Made by a program: the position numbers and the translations under genes. This document shows, piece after piece, positions 33,653-44,500 of a stretch of 64,000 nt of DNA. This DNA comes from Clostridium formicaceticum. Lineage in GTDB: Bacteria; Bacillota; Clostridia; Peptostreptococcales; Natronincolaceae. How positions within the stretch are numbered: the first letter of the stretch is position 1; each line of letters begins with the position of its first letter. The notes beneath the pieces were generated by a model. That model made no database searches. It saw nothing but the letters and a program-made list of their open reading frames with translations, and was not told where the DNA came from. The stretch is taken from NCBI RefSeq assembly GCF_001854185.1, contig NZ_CP017603.1:1922001-1986000 (forward strand), given 5' to 3'.

Positions 33653-35262
33653 GTAGAAAATTTTGTGTAAACAGATTAAGTATACTCTTTCTAGACAATA
33701 ATTGAGGTAATGATAAAATACCAAAATTTTCTAGGAGGAGTATTTTTATGTCGAATATACCAAAGGAAGTATTGAAAAATTACATCAAGGAACAAAATTT
33801 TAGTAATCCAAATGAAGTATTAGCAGCCATGAAAGAAATGTTCAGGGATGTATTACAGGAAGCTTTAGAAGCAGAGATGGATGAGCAACTAGGATATGAT
33901 CGATATGATATGTCCGATAAAGAAACCCCGAATAGACGAAATGGATATTCTAAGAAAACCATAAAATCAGAATTAGGACCTGTTGATCTAAATATACCAA
34001 GGGATAGACATGGGGATTATGATCCCAAAATAATACCTAAATATCAAAGGAATGTAACTGGTATAGAAGAAAAAGTAATGGCACTTTATGCTGCAGGCAT
34101 GACCACTAGAGATATATCAGAGCAAATAAAAAACTTGTATGATGTGGATATTTCAGCTGATATGGTCTCTAACATAACCAACAGAATTTTACTCCTAGTC
34201 TCTGAATGGCAAAACAGACCATTAGAAAAGAGATATTCCTTCGTATTCATGGATGCAATACACTACAAAGTAAGAGAAGATAAACAAGTAGTAGTTAAAG
34301 CAGCCTACGTGGTGCTGGGTGTAAATATGGATGGAGTAAAAGAAGTCCTTGGTATTTGGATAGGAGCAAATGAGAGTAGCAAGTTCTGGCTCTCAGTCCT
34401 TAATGATCTCAAAAATAGAGGAGTACAAGAAGTCTTAATATTCTGTGTAGATGGTTTAAGTGGCTTTAAAGAAGCCATTGGAGCAGTGTATCCTTTTGCC
34501 CAAATACAGCGATGTATTATTCACCAGCTTAGGGCGAGTATGCGATATATACCCTACAAAGACAAGAAAGCATTCGTAGCAGATCTAAAGGCTGTTTATA
34601 CCTCAGTGAATGAAGAAATGGCATTAGAAAATCTACTTCATGCTAAGGAAAAATGGTGCAATAAATACCCGAATGCGATTAAAAGCTGGGAAGATAATTG
34701 GGATAATATTTCAACCTTTCTAATGTTTCCAGACTATATAAGGAGGATTATGTACACTACCAATGCCATAGAAAGTCTAAACAGCCAGTTTAGAAAAGTA
34801 ACTAAAACAAAACTGATATTCCCTACTGATGAAAGTCTTATGAAAATGCTATATCTAGCTACTGAAAGAGTTAGTAAGAAGTGGACTAGGGGCTATGGAG
34901 ATTGGGATAGGGTACTAAGCCAACTAAATATATTATTCAAAAAAGAGGATGTTGTTTAACTTGGGGACGCTGTCCCCAAACCCCTGAGGTTTAACGCTTT
35001 TGTTCCCCCAGGAACGAAGAAAACGGGAAGTCCACTAGACTACCCGTTCCTGTAAAGAATCCTAATAACCCCTCAGGTTGCTCCTCAGCATAGCCCTACC
35101 CTGTTATTAGGAAAAACAATGTATATTCTTAGCTTTAAATGGGTAATTTATACAGCAGAACTAATTTGACAAATTACTCATCGACAAAAATCAGCATTTA
35201 AATCAAATCTTAAAGTTACTTAAGTTATTGTACTTAGAAAGAGAATACACAAAATTATTTAC
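33653..35262 (+). mobile_element. IS256-family insertion sequence
   Basis: Imperfect 17-base terminal inverted repeats GTAGAAAATTTTGTGTA (33653-33669) and TACACAAAATTATTTAC (35246-35262) flank the transposase gene. The short flanks TATTCTAC and TATTCTTT could be a decayed 8-base target duplication. The right repeat supplies the last codons and stop of the IS3 orfB frame. The 280 bases after the transposase contain GC-rich hairpins (TTGGGGAC / GTCCCCAA at 34962-34980) and no gene. Confidence 0.8.
33748..34959 (+). CDS. IS256-family transposase
   Basis: 403 residues of the mutator-type DDE family. Catalytic residues are Asp169 in FMDAIHYKVR, Asp235 in CVDGLSGFKEAI and Glu342 in NAIESLNSQFRK. 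The N-terminal domain carries EALEAEMDEQLGYDRY and the NRRNGYSKKTI block, normal for the family. Length is full and the frame is intact, so it may be active. TAGGAGGAGT precedes the ATG. Confidence 0.96.
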   Translation: MSNIPKEVLKNYIKEQNFSNPNEVLAAMKEMFRDVLQEALEAEMDEQLGYDRYDMSDKETPNRRNGYSKKTIKSELGPVDLNIPRDRHGDYDPKIIPKYQRNVTGIEEKVMALYAAGMTTRDISEQIKNLYDVDISADMVSNITNRILLLVSEWQNRPLEKRYSFVFMDAIHYKVREDKQVVVKAAYVVLGVNMDGVKEVLGIWIGANESSKFWLSVLNDLKNRGVQEVLIFCVDGLSGFKEAIGAVYPFAQIQRCIIHQLRASMRYIPYKDKKAFVADLKAVYTSVNEEMALENLLHAKEKWCNKYPNAIKSWEDNWDNISTFLMFPDYIRRIMYTTNAIESLNSQFRKVTKTKLIFPTDESLMKMLYLATERVSKKWTRGYGDWDRVLSQLNILFKKEDVV

Positions 35263-36049
35263 ACTGCCTATTCTTTTCTACAGGACTCATCCATCCTAGT
35301 TTTTCTTTAATTCGTTTTTCGTTATAATACTTTATGTATTTATCTATTGTCTCTTTCAGTTCTTCATAGCTATAATAAACCACACCATAATACATCTCTT
35401 GTTTCATAATTCCAAAGAAGTTTTCCATTACTGAATTATCATGGCAGTTTCCTTTCCTGGACATACTTTGGAAGATTTTATTTTCTTTCAGTTTGTAACT
35501 ATAAGCCTTCATCTGGTAAGCCCACCCTTGATCTGAATGAAATGTTCGCCTGTATTTACAATCGCTTGTAATTTTTATGGCTTCATTTAAAGCATTCATT
35601 ATGTTTTCAGCAGATGGTCGTTGTGAAATACCATAACTAATTATTTCTCTATTGCACATATCCATAAATGGATCTAAATATAGTTTCTTGATGATCATTC
35701 GTCCTTTGTCATCTATATCATAATATTTAAATTCAGAGGTATCTGTTGTAATCTTTTGGTGTGGAATATGAGTTTCAAACCTCCTGTGAATTCTATTAGG
35801 AGCAACCTTACCCACCTTGCCTTTATAAGAACGGTATTTACGACTTTTTCTGGTAAACGAAGAAACTTGAAGACCAAGCTTCTGAACAATTCGTTGAACA
35901 CGTTTCTTGTTTACAATGAGTCCCTGTTTTCTTAATTCTCCATAAATCCTACGATAGCCGAAATCTTTGTTTTCTTTTCTAATTTCCAGGATGCTTTGCT
36001 CAAGACCCTCATTTGGATTTTCTCTATCAAAGCGTTTTTGCCAGTACAT
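35255..36049 (-). CDS. IS3-family transposase OrfB (integrase domain)
   Basis: 264 residues from the first ATG; the true frame opens further upstream and is probably reached by frameshift from orfA near 36134-36139. The rve integrase core shows DDE residues in TTDTSEFKYY, FHSDQGWAYQ and VMENFFGIMKQEM. The HTH_21 region GYRRIYGELRKQG precedes it. The last residues (NRQCK) and stop come from the IS256 terminal repeat, so the native C-terminus is lost, probably by a dozen or so residues. Confidence 0.88.
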   Translation of the reverse strand: MYWQKRFDRENPNEGLEQSILEIRKENKDFGYRRIYGELRKQGLIVNKKRVQRIVQKLGLQVSSFTRKSRKYRSYKGKVGKVAPNRIHRRFETHIPHQKITTDTSEFKYYDIDDKGRMIIKKLYLDPFMDMCNREIISYGISQRPSAENIMNALNEAIKITSDCKYRRTFHSDQGWAYQMKAYSYKLKENKIFQSMSRKGNCHDNSVMENFFGIMKQEMYYGVVYYSYEELKETIDKYIKYYNEKRIKEKLGWMSPVEKNRQCK

Positions 36050-36090
36050 ATATGTTGCTTTAGGAAAACCTGTATATGCGAGAATATCTT

Positions 36091-36663
36091 TTAGTTTGAA
36101 GTCTCCTCGGAGGCTGTGGATGATTCTCGCGGTCTTTTCAGAAGAGTTTCCCCCTCTAAACGCAGCCTCCTCAGTTCTTTTAAATAGGCATTCTCTATTC
36201 TTAACTTGAGATTTTCATCTTCAAGTTGTTTTAAATACTCTGAATTATTGCTTGTAGTAGTTTCGATATTTGTAGATTTGCTTTCCTTTAGCTTAGACAC
36301 TTTGGAACGTCGCCCCTTTCGTTTGGGTCGTAGAGCATCAGGACCAGCAATTCTAAAATCATTTACCCACTTAGTAATTAATGGTGGATTGTTTATGCCA
36401 ACTGATAGAGCCAACTCCTGATAAGAGACCTCTGTTGATAAATATAACTCTACCACATGAAGTTTAAATTCGAAAGTATATGTTTCGTTTTTTCTGGAAC
36501 GCATTAAGCCTTCATCACCAAACGATTTAAAAGCATTTACCCATTTCATGATATCTCGAGAAGATTTTACACCATACTTATTGGCTAAAAACTGTTTTCC
36601 TCCTTCACCATTCATGTATGCATTTACAACTTTTTTCTTAAATTCATAATCATATTTTGCCAC
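36091..36663 (-). CDS. IS3-family transposase OrfA
   Basis: 190 residues. Two helix-turn-helix regions (FKKKVVNAYMNGEGGKQFLA and FKLHVVELYLSTEVSYQELA) are followed by a C-terminal coiled coil (LKQLEDENLKLRIENAYLKE) for multimerisation. I place the start at GTG 36663, which has GGAGGTCGG upstream; frame upstream of it covers the terminal repeat. Near its end, CTG-AAA-AGA (36134-36139 on the plus strand reads CTTTTC) allows a -1 slip into orfB, giving KTARIIHSLRGDFKLKDI. Confidence 0.85.
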   Translation of the reverse strand: MAKYDYEFKKKVVNAYMNGEGGKQFLANKYGVKSSRDIMKWVNAFKSFGDEGLMRSRKNETYTFEFKLHVVELYLSTEVSYQELALSVGINNPPLITKWVNDFRIAGPDALRPKRKGRRSKVSKLKESKSTNIETTTSNNSEYLKQLEDENLKLRIENAYLKELRRLRLEGETLLKRPRESSTASEETSN

Positions 36664-36855
36664 AAAAAACCGACCTCCAATTGTTAGATTTTTAGGTCTA
36701 ACTTTTGGGGGTCGGTTCAGTATGCAGATGTTTTTTGTTTTACAAAAGAAAAAATTACAAAATATATACAAAAAATGTAAAAAATAGAAGGATTTTTCAT
36801 ATTTACATCGAATCTAAAAATAAAGTTTGATAATGATAATTTAAAGTTGTTCTGA

Positions 36856-36998
36856 GTCCAACGGCCTAAAGTTTACGACAATGGTTTTTGGACCGATAGG
36901 GTGAAACTGGAAACGGTTTTGCCTCCCATTGTGGAAAGGAACCTCTCGAAAAAAGTTTTTGCCGGGAATGGTAAGTTACCACATCTCGGTTTTTTTTA
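36856..36998 (+). ncRNA. Structured leader RNA with pseudoknot and terminator upstream of the kelch subtilase
   Basis: Hairpin GTCCAA (36856-36861) / TTGGAC (36888-36893) encloses GGCCTAAAG. Loop bases ACAATGG (36878-36884) are complementary to CCATTGT (36926-36932), a likely pseudoknot. Between them AAACTG-GAAA-CGGTTT (36904-36919) is a stem with a GNRA tetraloop. A terminator follows: CCGGGA (36962) / TCTCGG (36984-36989), inner GGTAA / TTACC, then nine Ts. The order sensor, terminator, gene is riboswitch-like. I compared it by memory with c-di-GMP, cobalamin, T-box and other classes and could not assign it. Confidence 0.6.
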
Positions 36999-37075
36999 TT
37001 TCAAATTTAAGCTTGGAGGTGAAATAGTGAGTAGTAAGCTTGAAAACTATTAAAATTGAAAGAGGAGGATTATTT

Positions 37076-40000
37076 ATGCAGCTAAAAAAATCTGTAAAAG
37101 TTTCATTGTCGCTATTCTTAACGGTTTGTTTTATAGTATCATTAAGCTGCCAGCCTGTAAAAGCTAGTAGCGAACATCTTGATTTAAATGAATTAACTTT
37201 AAATTTTCAAGCATCAAAAAATAAAAGTGTCCAAGAAGATGAATTAGAAAGTATAAAAAGGGAAAAGGTTACAGACAGTGTTTATTCAGATTACAGATTC
37301 TTGCAAGAAACAGACGACTTTATTACCGACAGATTCATTGTTAAGTATAAAGACAGTAAAGAAAGAAATCAATTTGTTGCTACATTAAAAAATGATATTC
37401 AGGAAATAAAGAAGACCAAAAACAAGAACTTTGAAGTCATTACTACGAAAGATAAATTAAAGACAAAAGACTTTTTAGAAATAATAAAAAAGAAAAAAGC
37501 TGACTTTTCTATAGAATATATCCAACCTGACTACCAGCTGACTACCGCCTCAGAAGGCACTCTTGAAAGTGAAGAAAATCCAACTTTCACAGAACCGTTG
37601 GATCAGATCGATGAAAACCCTCTACAAATACCGGAAGCTGACGGCACATCTCCTATTTTAGATTATCAAGCAGCTAATTACACAAGGACATATGAAATCA
37701 ACGATCCATACCTTGATCGGCAATGGGGACTTTTTCAAAAACCAAAAACAGAAGTAGAACTACAAAGACTATCTATTAAAACCGGAAGGCCTTTTGAAGA
37801 GTTAAGCAATCAATTTGCAGATAATTATCCAGTTCATGCAAATGTTTTTGAAGCATGGAAACAGTCAAAAGGAGAGGAAATTATTGTAGCGGTATTGGAT
37901 ACAGGGATAGATATTACTCATGAAGATCTTGCAGACAACATTTGGATAAATATAGAGGAAACCGCTAGTAGAATGGATGATGACGAAAACGGATACATTG
38001 ACGATATTTACGGATGGAACTTTAGTGATAATAATAATCAAGTACATAGCAAAGACTTAGCTTTTGATGAATGGCATGGAACTCATATTGCTGGCATTAT
38101 CGCCGCTGTAGGAGGAAATGAAAATGGCATTGTTGGTGTAGCACCAAAAGCTAAAATTATGCCTCTGAAAGTATTCAAAAACGGCTCAGCATATACTAGT
38201 GATATTATTAATGCTATTGAGTATGCTGAAGCAATGGGGGCGAAAATAGTCAACTGCAGCTGGGGATCTACCAAGGAAAATATAGCCTTAAAAGAAGTAA
38301 TGGAGAAGTCAAATATACTTTTTGTTGTTGCTGCTGGTAACAGTAGTATAGATTTAGATAATACCCCTGTATATCCTGCTTCTTTTCAAATGCCCAACAT
38401 CATTACTGTAGCATCTATTAACAAGAATGGTCACCTTTCGCCTTTTTCAAATTATGGAAAGAATACCGTTCATGTAACTGCACCAGGGGAAGAAATTTTC
38501 AGTACCAAACCCAATAATGATTATGCTGATAGCAGCGGCACATCTATGGCAGCAGCATTTGTTTCTGGAAAAGCGGCACTTATTTATGCTAATAACAACA
38601 GCTTAAGTCCCATTGAAGTAAAAGAAACAATCATTCGTTCATCAGATAAAATAACTGGTCTGTATGAAAAAATCATTGGCGGAAATAAAATAAATTGTGG
38701 TTATGCGTTATTTGATAATAGGCATCATAATAGCACATTAATAGATATTATAGATATTCAAATGGATGAAGACATAACTTTCCTGCAAGAATCTCAAGGA
38801 TATAGCTTGTTTGCTACAGACCAGTGGAAAAGAAAAACCAATATGCCTACAGCGAGGACAAACCTGGGAGTTGCAGCTGTAAATGGGAAAATTTATGCTA
38901 TCGGTGGGCTAGGAGGAATAAACAAGGTTGAAGAATACGATCCAGAGACAGATCGATGGACAACAAAGGCAAATATGCCTACAGGCAGATATGGCTTAGA
39001 CGTAGCGGTTGTTAATGGAAAGATTTATGCCATTGGTGGCTATAACGGAGGTTATATAAATAAAGTAGAAGAATATAACCCAGTCACTAACACCTGGACG
39101 ACAAAAGCCAATATGCCTACTGCCAGAAGTCATCTGGGAGTAGCTGTTGTCAATGGTAAAATTTACGCCGTTGGAGGATCGAATAGTAGTGGCTATTTAA
39201 ATAAAGTTGAAGAATACAACCCAGTCACAAATACATGGACCACTAAAGCTAGTATGCCTACAGCAAGAGATGGAATAGCTCTGGTAGCAGCAAATGAGTC
39301 AATTTATGCTGTCGGAGGTTATACTTATACAGGTCCAATTAAGACAGTGGAAGAATTCAATCCTAGAACCAACACATGGGCAACAAAAGCCAGTAAAAAA
39401 ACAGCTGGAGGAAGTCCGGCAGGAACGGAAGTAAATGGAAAGATATATGTTGCAGGCGGATATTGGAACATAGACAATTCTAATTTAGTTGAAGAGTATG
39501 ATCCTATTCTAAACAGCTGGGCATGGAAGCCAAGCTTATCACTTCCAAGAGCAGGGCTTGGATTAGCGACAGTAGGAAGCAAGATCTATGCAATGGGAGG
39601 AGATATAGATGGTGACCGATTTGGTATAGTAGAAGAACTAGATTTAGGATGGACAACCAAAACAGGCATGCCAACAGCACGGAATGGTCTAGGGGTCGCA
39701 GCGGTAAATGGAAAAATTTATGCTATTGGAGGAATGGATGAAAGTAATGGTTATACATTTTTAAACAAAGTAGAGGAATATGACCCTGTAACAGACACAT
39801 GGACTACAAAAGCAAATATGCCAACGGCTCGGGGATTTTTTGGTATAGGGGTTGTAAATGAAAAAATATATGTTATTGGAGGAAGGAATAGTAGTGGGTA
39901 TTTAAACATCGTAGAAGAATACAACCCTGCTAACAATAGTTGGACTAGTAAGCCTTCTATGCCGACAAGAAGAAGTTATCTAGCTGCTACTGTAGCAAAC

Positions 40001-41494
40001 AATCGGATTTATGCCATGGGCGGTCAAAATAGCAGTGTCAATTATTTAAATGTAGTTGAAGAGTTCAATCCCCAAACGAATATCTGGACTACGAAAAAGC
40101 CCATGCCGACAGGAAGATATGGCCTGGGGGCAGCAGTATCAAATGGAAAAGTCTATGCTATTGGTGGATGTAACGGTGATGCTTTAAATATAGTCCAAGA
40201 ATATAACCCACTTTCAGATTCTTGGATAAATAGAGCTAATATGCCTACGAGAAGATATTTGTTTGGGATAACTGAAGCCAACGGAAAAATCTATACAATT
40301 GGTGGAGATGGTCTTAATTTTGGCGATAACAAAATGGAAGAATATGATCCTTCAACAGATTCATGGACAGGAAAAGCCAATATGCCAACAAAAAGATTTA
40401 GCATTAGTGCGGTAACCGTTGATAACAAGATATATGCAATTGGAGGATGTAATGTAGATAATGACTATAATAAAGTCGAAGAATACAGTATTGCAACAAA
40501 TCCATGGTCTTTTAAAGCCAGCATGCCTACTGGGCGGAGTCATTTAGGTGTTGCAGCAGCAGGTAATCTAATATATGCAATTGGAGGTCATAATCCTTAC
40601 GATATGAATTATTACAATAAAGTTGAAGTATATGATACTAGAACAAATACCTGGTCAGTGAAAGCCAATATGCCAACTGCACGGGGACATCTTGGCGTTG
40701 CTCAGGCAAATGGAAAAATCTATGCTATTGGTGGATACAACAACAGCGGTTATTCTAACAAGGTGGAAGAGTATGATCCTATTACAAATCTATGGACGAC
40801 CAAAGCCAGTATGCCAACTGCACGAAGGGACTTAGCTGTTATTCGGATAGATGGGAAAATCTATGCTATTGGTGGAAAAAATAGTTCAGGGGATCTTTCT
40901 ACAGTAGAGGTGTATGATCCTGCAAAAAATTCATGGTCTCAAAAAGCCAGTATGCCAACTGCAAGATCAGCCTTGGGTGTTGAAGCAACAAACAACAAAA
41001 TCTATGCAATTGGTGGAATGACTAGTAGTAGTCTCAGAAATACAGTTGAAGAATATGATCCTATAAGCGATACATGGAGACCTAGAACAAACATGATAAG
41101 ACCAAGAGCTTATGCAGGAGCTGCTTCCAACGGGAAAATATATGTTGCAGGAGGTATACACTCTGGAGATATTTATTATGGCGAAGCGGATTCATTTGAA
41201 GAGTATGATCCTGTTCAAGATTTATGGATAAAGAAACCTAGCATGCAAATTGCCCGAATTGCACCAGGGGTAGCAATGGTGGACAATAAGATTTATGTTA
41301 TAGGAGGACAACAAGGAGATAACTATAATTTTCTTGATACAGTGGAATGCTATACCCTTTACCAAAAGAATACTTTTATTAAATATGAATACAATGATTC
41401 AAGTCTTCTCAAGTATATAAGGTTTGAATCAGGTGAAGAAATTTATTTTGAGTATGATGATAAGGGGAATTTAATAAGACGTAATAAATACTAA
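37076..41494 (+). CDS. Secreted subtilisin-like protease with 18 kelch repeats
   Basis: 1472 residues. A signal peptide (1-31) is followed by an inhibitor-like propeptide (DRFIVKYKDSKERNQFV near 85). The S8 protease has a complete triad: Asp275 in VAVLDTGID, His334 in WHGTHIAGI and Ser490 in SSGTSMAAAF. From about residue 575 there are 18 kelch repeats of about 47 residues with the core KANMPTAR..NGKIYAIGG..NKVEEYDP..TNTWTT. That is enough for three six-bladed propellers. A final YD-like motif (EIYFEYDDKGNLIRRNKY) links it to the RHS genes downstream. It probably cleaves or attaches surface proteins. ATG 37076 has AGAGGAGGAT upstream. Confidence 0.93.
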   Translation: MQLKKSVKVSLSLFLTVCFIVSLSCQPVKASSEHLDLNELTLNFQASKNKSVQEDELESIKREKVTDSVYSDYRFLQETDDFITDRFIVKYKDSKERNQFVATLKNDIQEIKKTKNKNFEVITTKDKLKTKDFLEIIKKKKADFSIEYIQPDYQLTTASEGTLESEENPTFTEPLDQIDENPLQIPEADGTSPILDYQAANYTRTYEINDPYLDRQWGLFQKPKTEVELQRLSIKTGRPFEELSNQFADNYPVHANVFEAWKQSKGEEIIVAVLDTGIDITHEDLADNIWINIEETASRMDDDENGYIDDIYGWNFSDNNNQVHSKDLAFDEWHGTHIAGIIAAVGGNENGIVGVAPKAKIMPLKVFKNGSAYTSDIINAIEYAEAMGAKIVNCSWGSTKENIALKEVMEKSNILFVVAAGNSSIDLDNTPVYPASFQMPNIITVASINKNGHLSPFSNYGKNTVHVTAPGEEIFSTKPNNDYADSSGTSMAAAFVSGKAALIYANNNSLSPIEVKETIIRSSDKITGLYEKIIGGNKINCGYALFDNRHHNSTLIDIIDIQMDEDITFLQESQGYSLFATDQWKRKTNMPTARTNLGVAAVNGKIYAIGGLGGINKVEEYDPETDRWTTKANMPTGRYGLDVAVVNGKIYAIGGYNGGYINKVEEYNPVTNTWTTKANMPTARSHLGVAVVNGKIYAVGGSNSSGYLNKVEEYNPVTNTWTTKASMPTARDGIALVAANESIYAVGGYTYTGPIKTVEEFNPRTNTWATKASKKTAGGSPAGTEVNGKIYVAGGYWNIDNSNLVEEYDPILNSWAWKPSLSLPRAGLGLATVGSKIYAMGGDIDGDRFGIVEELDLGWTTKTGMPTARNGLGVAAVNGKIYAIGGMDESNGYTFLNKVEEYDPVTDTWTTKANMPTARGFFGIGVVNEKIYVIGGRNSSGYLNIVEEYNPANNSWTSKPSMPTRRSYLAATVANNRIYAMGGQNSSVNYLNVVEEFNPQTNIWTTKKPMPTGRYGLGAAVSNGKVYAIGGCNGDALNIVQEYNPLSDSWINRANMPTRRYLFGITEANGKIYTIGGDGLNFGDNKMEEYDPSTDSWTGKANMPTKRFSISAVTVDNKIYAIGGCNVDNDYNKVEEYSIATNPWSFKASMPTGRSHLGVAAAGNLIYAIGGHNPYDMNYYNKVEVYDTRTNTWSVKANMPTARGHLGVAQANGKIYAIGGYNNSGYSNKVEEYDPITNLWTTKASMPTARRDLAVIRIDGKIYAIGGKNSSGDLSTVEVYDPAKNSWSQKASMPTARSALGVEATNNKIYAIGGMTSSSLRNTVEEYDPISDTWRPRTNMIRPRAYAGAASNGKIYVAGGIHSGDIYYGEADSFEEYDPVQDLWIKKPSMQIARIAPGVAMVDNKIYVIGGQQGDNYNFLDTVECYTLYQKNTFIKYEYNDSSLLKYIRFESGEEIYFEYDDKGNLIRRNKY

Positions 41495-41562
41495 AATTTT
41501 GCTAATGTATATAAGTTGCTTGCAAAGGAATAATTAGAACATTTAGATAGAGGGGGATTATT

Positions 41563-44500
41563 TTGAAAAACAAATATTTAGTGCTGACTTTAATTTTCAC
41601 ATTATTATTTAACACAGTAACTTTTTCTGTTTGCTCTACAAGAAGTTATGCGTTATCAGACAGCATAATTAATCAACATTTAACTAATGGAAAATTACAA
41701 GTTTTTTTAAACGAGGAAATAGATGAAAATAGTAATTCCAAAATAAAAAAATTTTTTAATGATATGATAGATGAAACTGTGAATCCATTGTATGAAGACC
41801 ATAATTTTAGCTTTCCCAGTTTTGTAAATGAAAAAAGCAAACTGAAAATAGGTGTTACGGATACAGTCTACGGTTCATTCCATGAAGAATTTTCAAAACC
41901 AACCGTTATTGAAGCAGTTTATGGTATAGATAAAGGAGATATACAAAAATTACTTGATGAGATTGTTTATTTTACTGAAATCACAGAAGAAGAAAAGGCT
42001 AAGCTATGTGAAGTATTCAATATTGCAGAAGAAATATTTCTTAATTATGCTGGAAAGGGATATACCATATTTGAAACCATAATAATCCTAGATATTGCAT
42101 CAAAATACAATTTTACAGAAGCAGAAATCCAAAACCTCTTTGTCCTTCATAACAAAGAGATTAATAAAGTGTATGGAGCGATAGCATTCTATATGCTTAT
42201 AATTGAATTGGATAAACCTACGATTGAAGAACAAAGTAGTATTAAACATCTTATTTTACACGGATATGAAGGTGAGGTAATTAGACCAGCTTTTATAATA
42301 GCCAGCGCTCTAGGTACTAATATAGAATCCTTTATAAAAGAAATAAATAGCAAAAAGCTAGAGGATATGATATCACTATTATCTGAAGATTATACTCAAG
42401 AAGAAATAGAAATGCTTAAAAACATATTTCAAATATATGATATTGATGCAGAAAAGTTCTTAAATTACGTACAGAAAAACAATTTAGATTTAGCTCAAGT
42501 TTATGAAATTATCAGAAGTTATCTCATTAATAAAAATATTAAAAGTGATATAGAAGAAGATTTGGACAGTTTTGCAACTTTATCAATAGGAGAAACTTCA
42601 GAAGAAAGAGATTTCGACAAATATTTTAATAGTCCGTTTGATTTTTCAGTAAATGGTAACGAAAATATTCAAGAAAACACAGGAGCTTTAAAATACGAGA
42701 ATTCTCTTTTAAGTATCCCTGGTAGAAATGGATTAGATTTAAATTTAATTCTACGTTATAATTCTTCAAAAGCAAGTTTAAATAAAGCAATTTATGAGGA
42801 AAAAAGTGAAGATGTCTATGTATATGCTGCTTATGCAAATAAATATGTATATCAGAGTTATGGAGATTGGGGATGTTATTTTTGGAATGGATCAGAATAT
42901 ATTGGTACCTTTAATACTTCTGACGATGCATATTGGGCGATTCGACGAAAAGAGTGGGATACCATGTTCAATGAATCTAAGAAACTCCCTTATTATAGCG
43001 GTGGATATGTTGTGCCACATTATGTAAATACAAACTATTACTATGTCAACAACCTACAAAGCAATACTTATTCAGAATTAAGAAATAATGTGGGCGCAGG
43101 TTGGAATTTTGGTTTTTCCTCTATTGAGATTGAAAGAAAAGGGGGAGAAACAATTCTCGTAAATGCTGATGATTTTAATGGTACAAAATATCTTCACCTA
43201 AGTAATGGAGAAACCTACAAAATTCAAATTACTACTAATAATACTGAAGATTCAAATCTAGAAAACTATAAGCTTAAGGATCTGAAGTTAGAAGAAGATA
43301 GTGGAAATTTTAATAATGGACAGAAAAGCTCTGCTTATGTTTTGATACATAAAGATGGGTTAAAAGAGTATTTTGCTGATGATGGAAGACTGCTAGGTAT
43401 TGTTGACAGATATAATAATACTATCAAATTTCAACATACAATACTTAATAATTATCCTGTAATCACTAAAATCATAGACTCAGTAGGAAGAACCATAAAT
43501 ATTACTTATTCTGCTGATATAGGTGACAGTAGAACGGTAATTATAACAACACCTGATAGCAGTACTGTAGAATTACATTTAGAGAATTTACCAGGACACA
43601 CAAATAAATATTTTTTAAAGAAAATAATAGATCAAGAGAAGAGAGAAACAGTATTTAATTATGAGATTGTTGAAGGAGACTTTACAATAAACAGTGACAC
43701 CAGTAAAAGTACAAATTATCTGGCTAGTATGACATCCATAAAATATCCTACGGGTGCAGAAAGTAAATATACATATGAAAATGCAACTGGCAATTATGGG
43801 TATCGTGGATATTTTACCTATCGTAGAGTAAAAGAACGTATAAATATAGACAAAGGAAGAAGTTTTGATAAACAGGCCTATACCTACACTGGAAATTATA
43901 CAGGCTATCCGACTCATCAAGAACCTAATAATTTACCATCGGAATTTACATACACTACAATGATACAAGACGAAAACAATTGTCAGAGGGTATTTACTTT
44001 CAATAATAAAGGATTGAAGATATCAGAAGAACTTAAAGAAATTGGAAAAAATACAATTAAGAAAGTAACTAATGAATATAATGCTAACAAACTAAAAATA
44101 AAAGAAAATACAATCTCCTATGATCCTTCAGGTACTTCATCTAGTCTTCAAATGAACTGGAATTACAATGACTATGGAGATGTATTAGAATTTTATGATT
44201 CAGCTGGAAACAGAAGTAGTTTTACTTATGAAAACAATCATCATCAATTGACAAGTGAAAGTAAAAAAATTAATGATAACTTGCAGCTTAAAAATGAATA
44301 TCAAGTAGATTCCAGTACAGGAAATGTTCTCTGGAAAAAACAAGTTCATTACGAAAACGGTCAAAATAAATCTATAATGGCTTACTACAATTATGATCAA
44401 TATGGAAATATCAAGGAAATAAAAACAAGCAACAATGATGGCAGCATGATAATAGAGAATTATGAATACAGTTCTCAGTATGGCAATGCCTACTTAACAA

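Larger units (their letters stand above)
33555..36719 (-). mobile_element. IS3-family element interrupted by IS256
   Basis: Related ends face each other: TGTGACCCCAATAAGTTAGA at 33555 and, on the opposite strand, TGAACCGACCCCCAAAAGTT from 36719. Between them lie IS3 orfA and orfB (minus strand) and a complete IS256 element. A hairpin TTGCGTAG / CTACGCAA at 33579-33607 lies near the left end. Confidence 0.7.

Noticed and set aside
36856-36945. c-di-GMP-I riboswitch in the protease leader
   Set aside because: GGCCTAAA and a GNRA stem recall that class, but the order is wrong and the GGGACGCAAAGCC core is missing.
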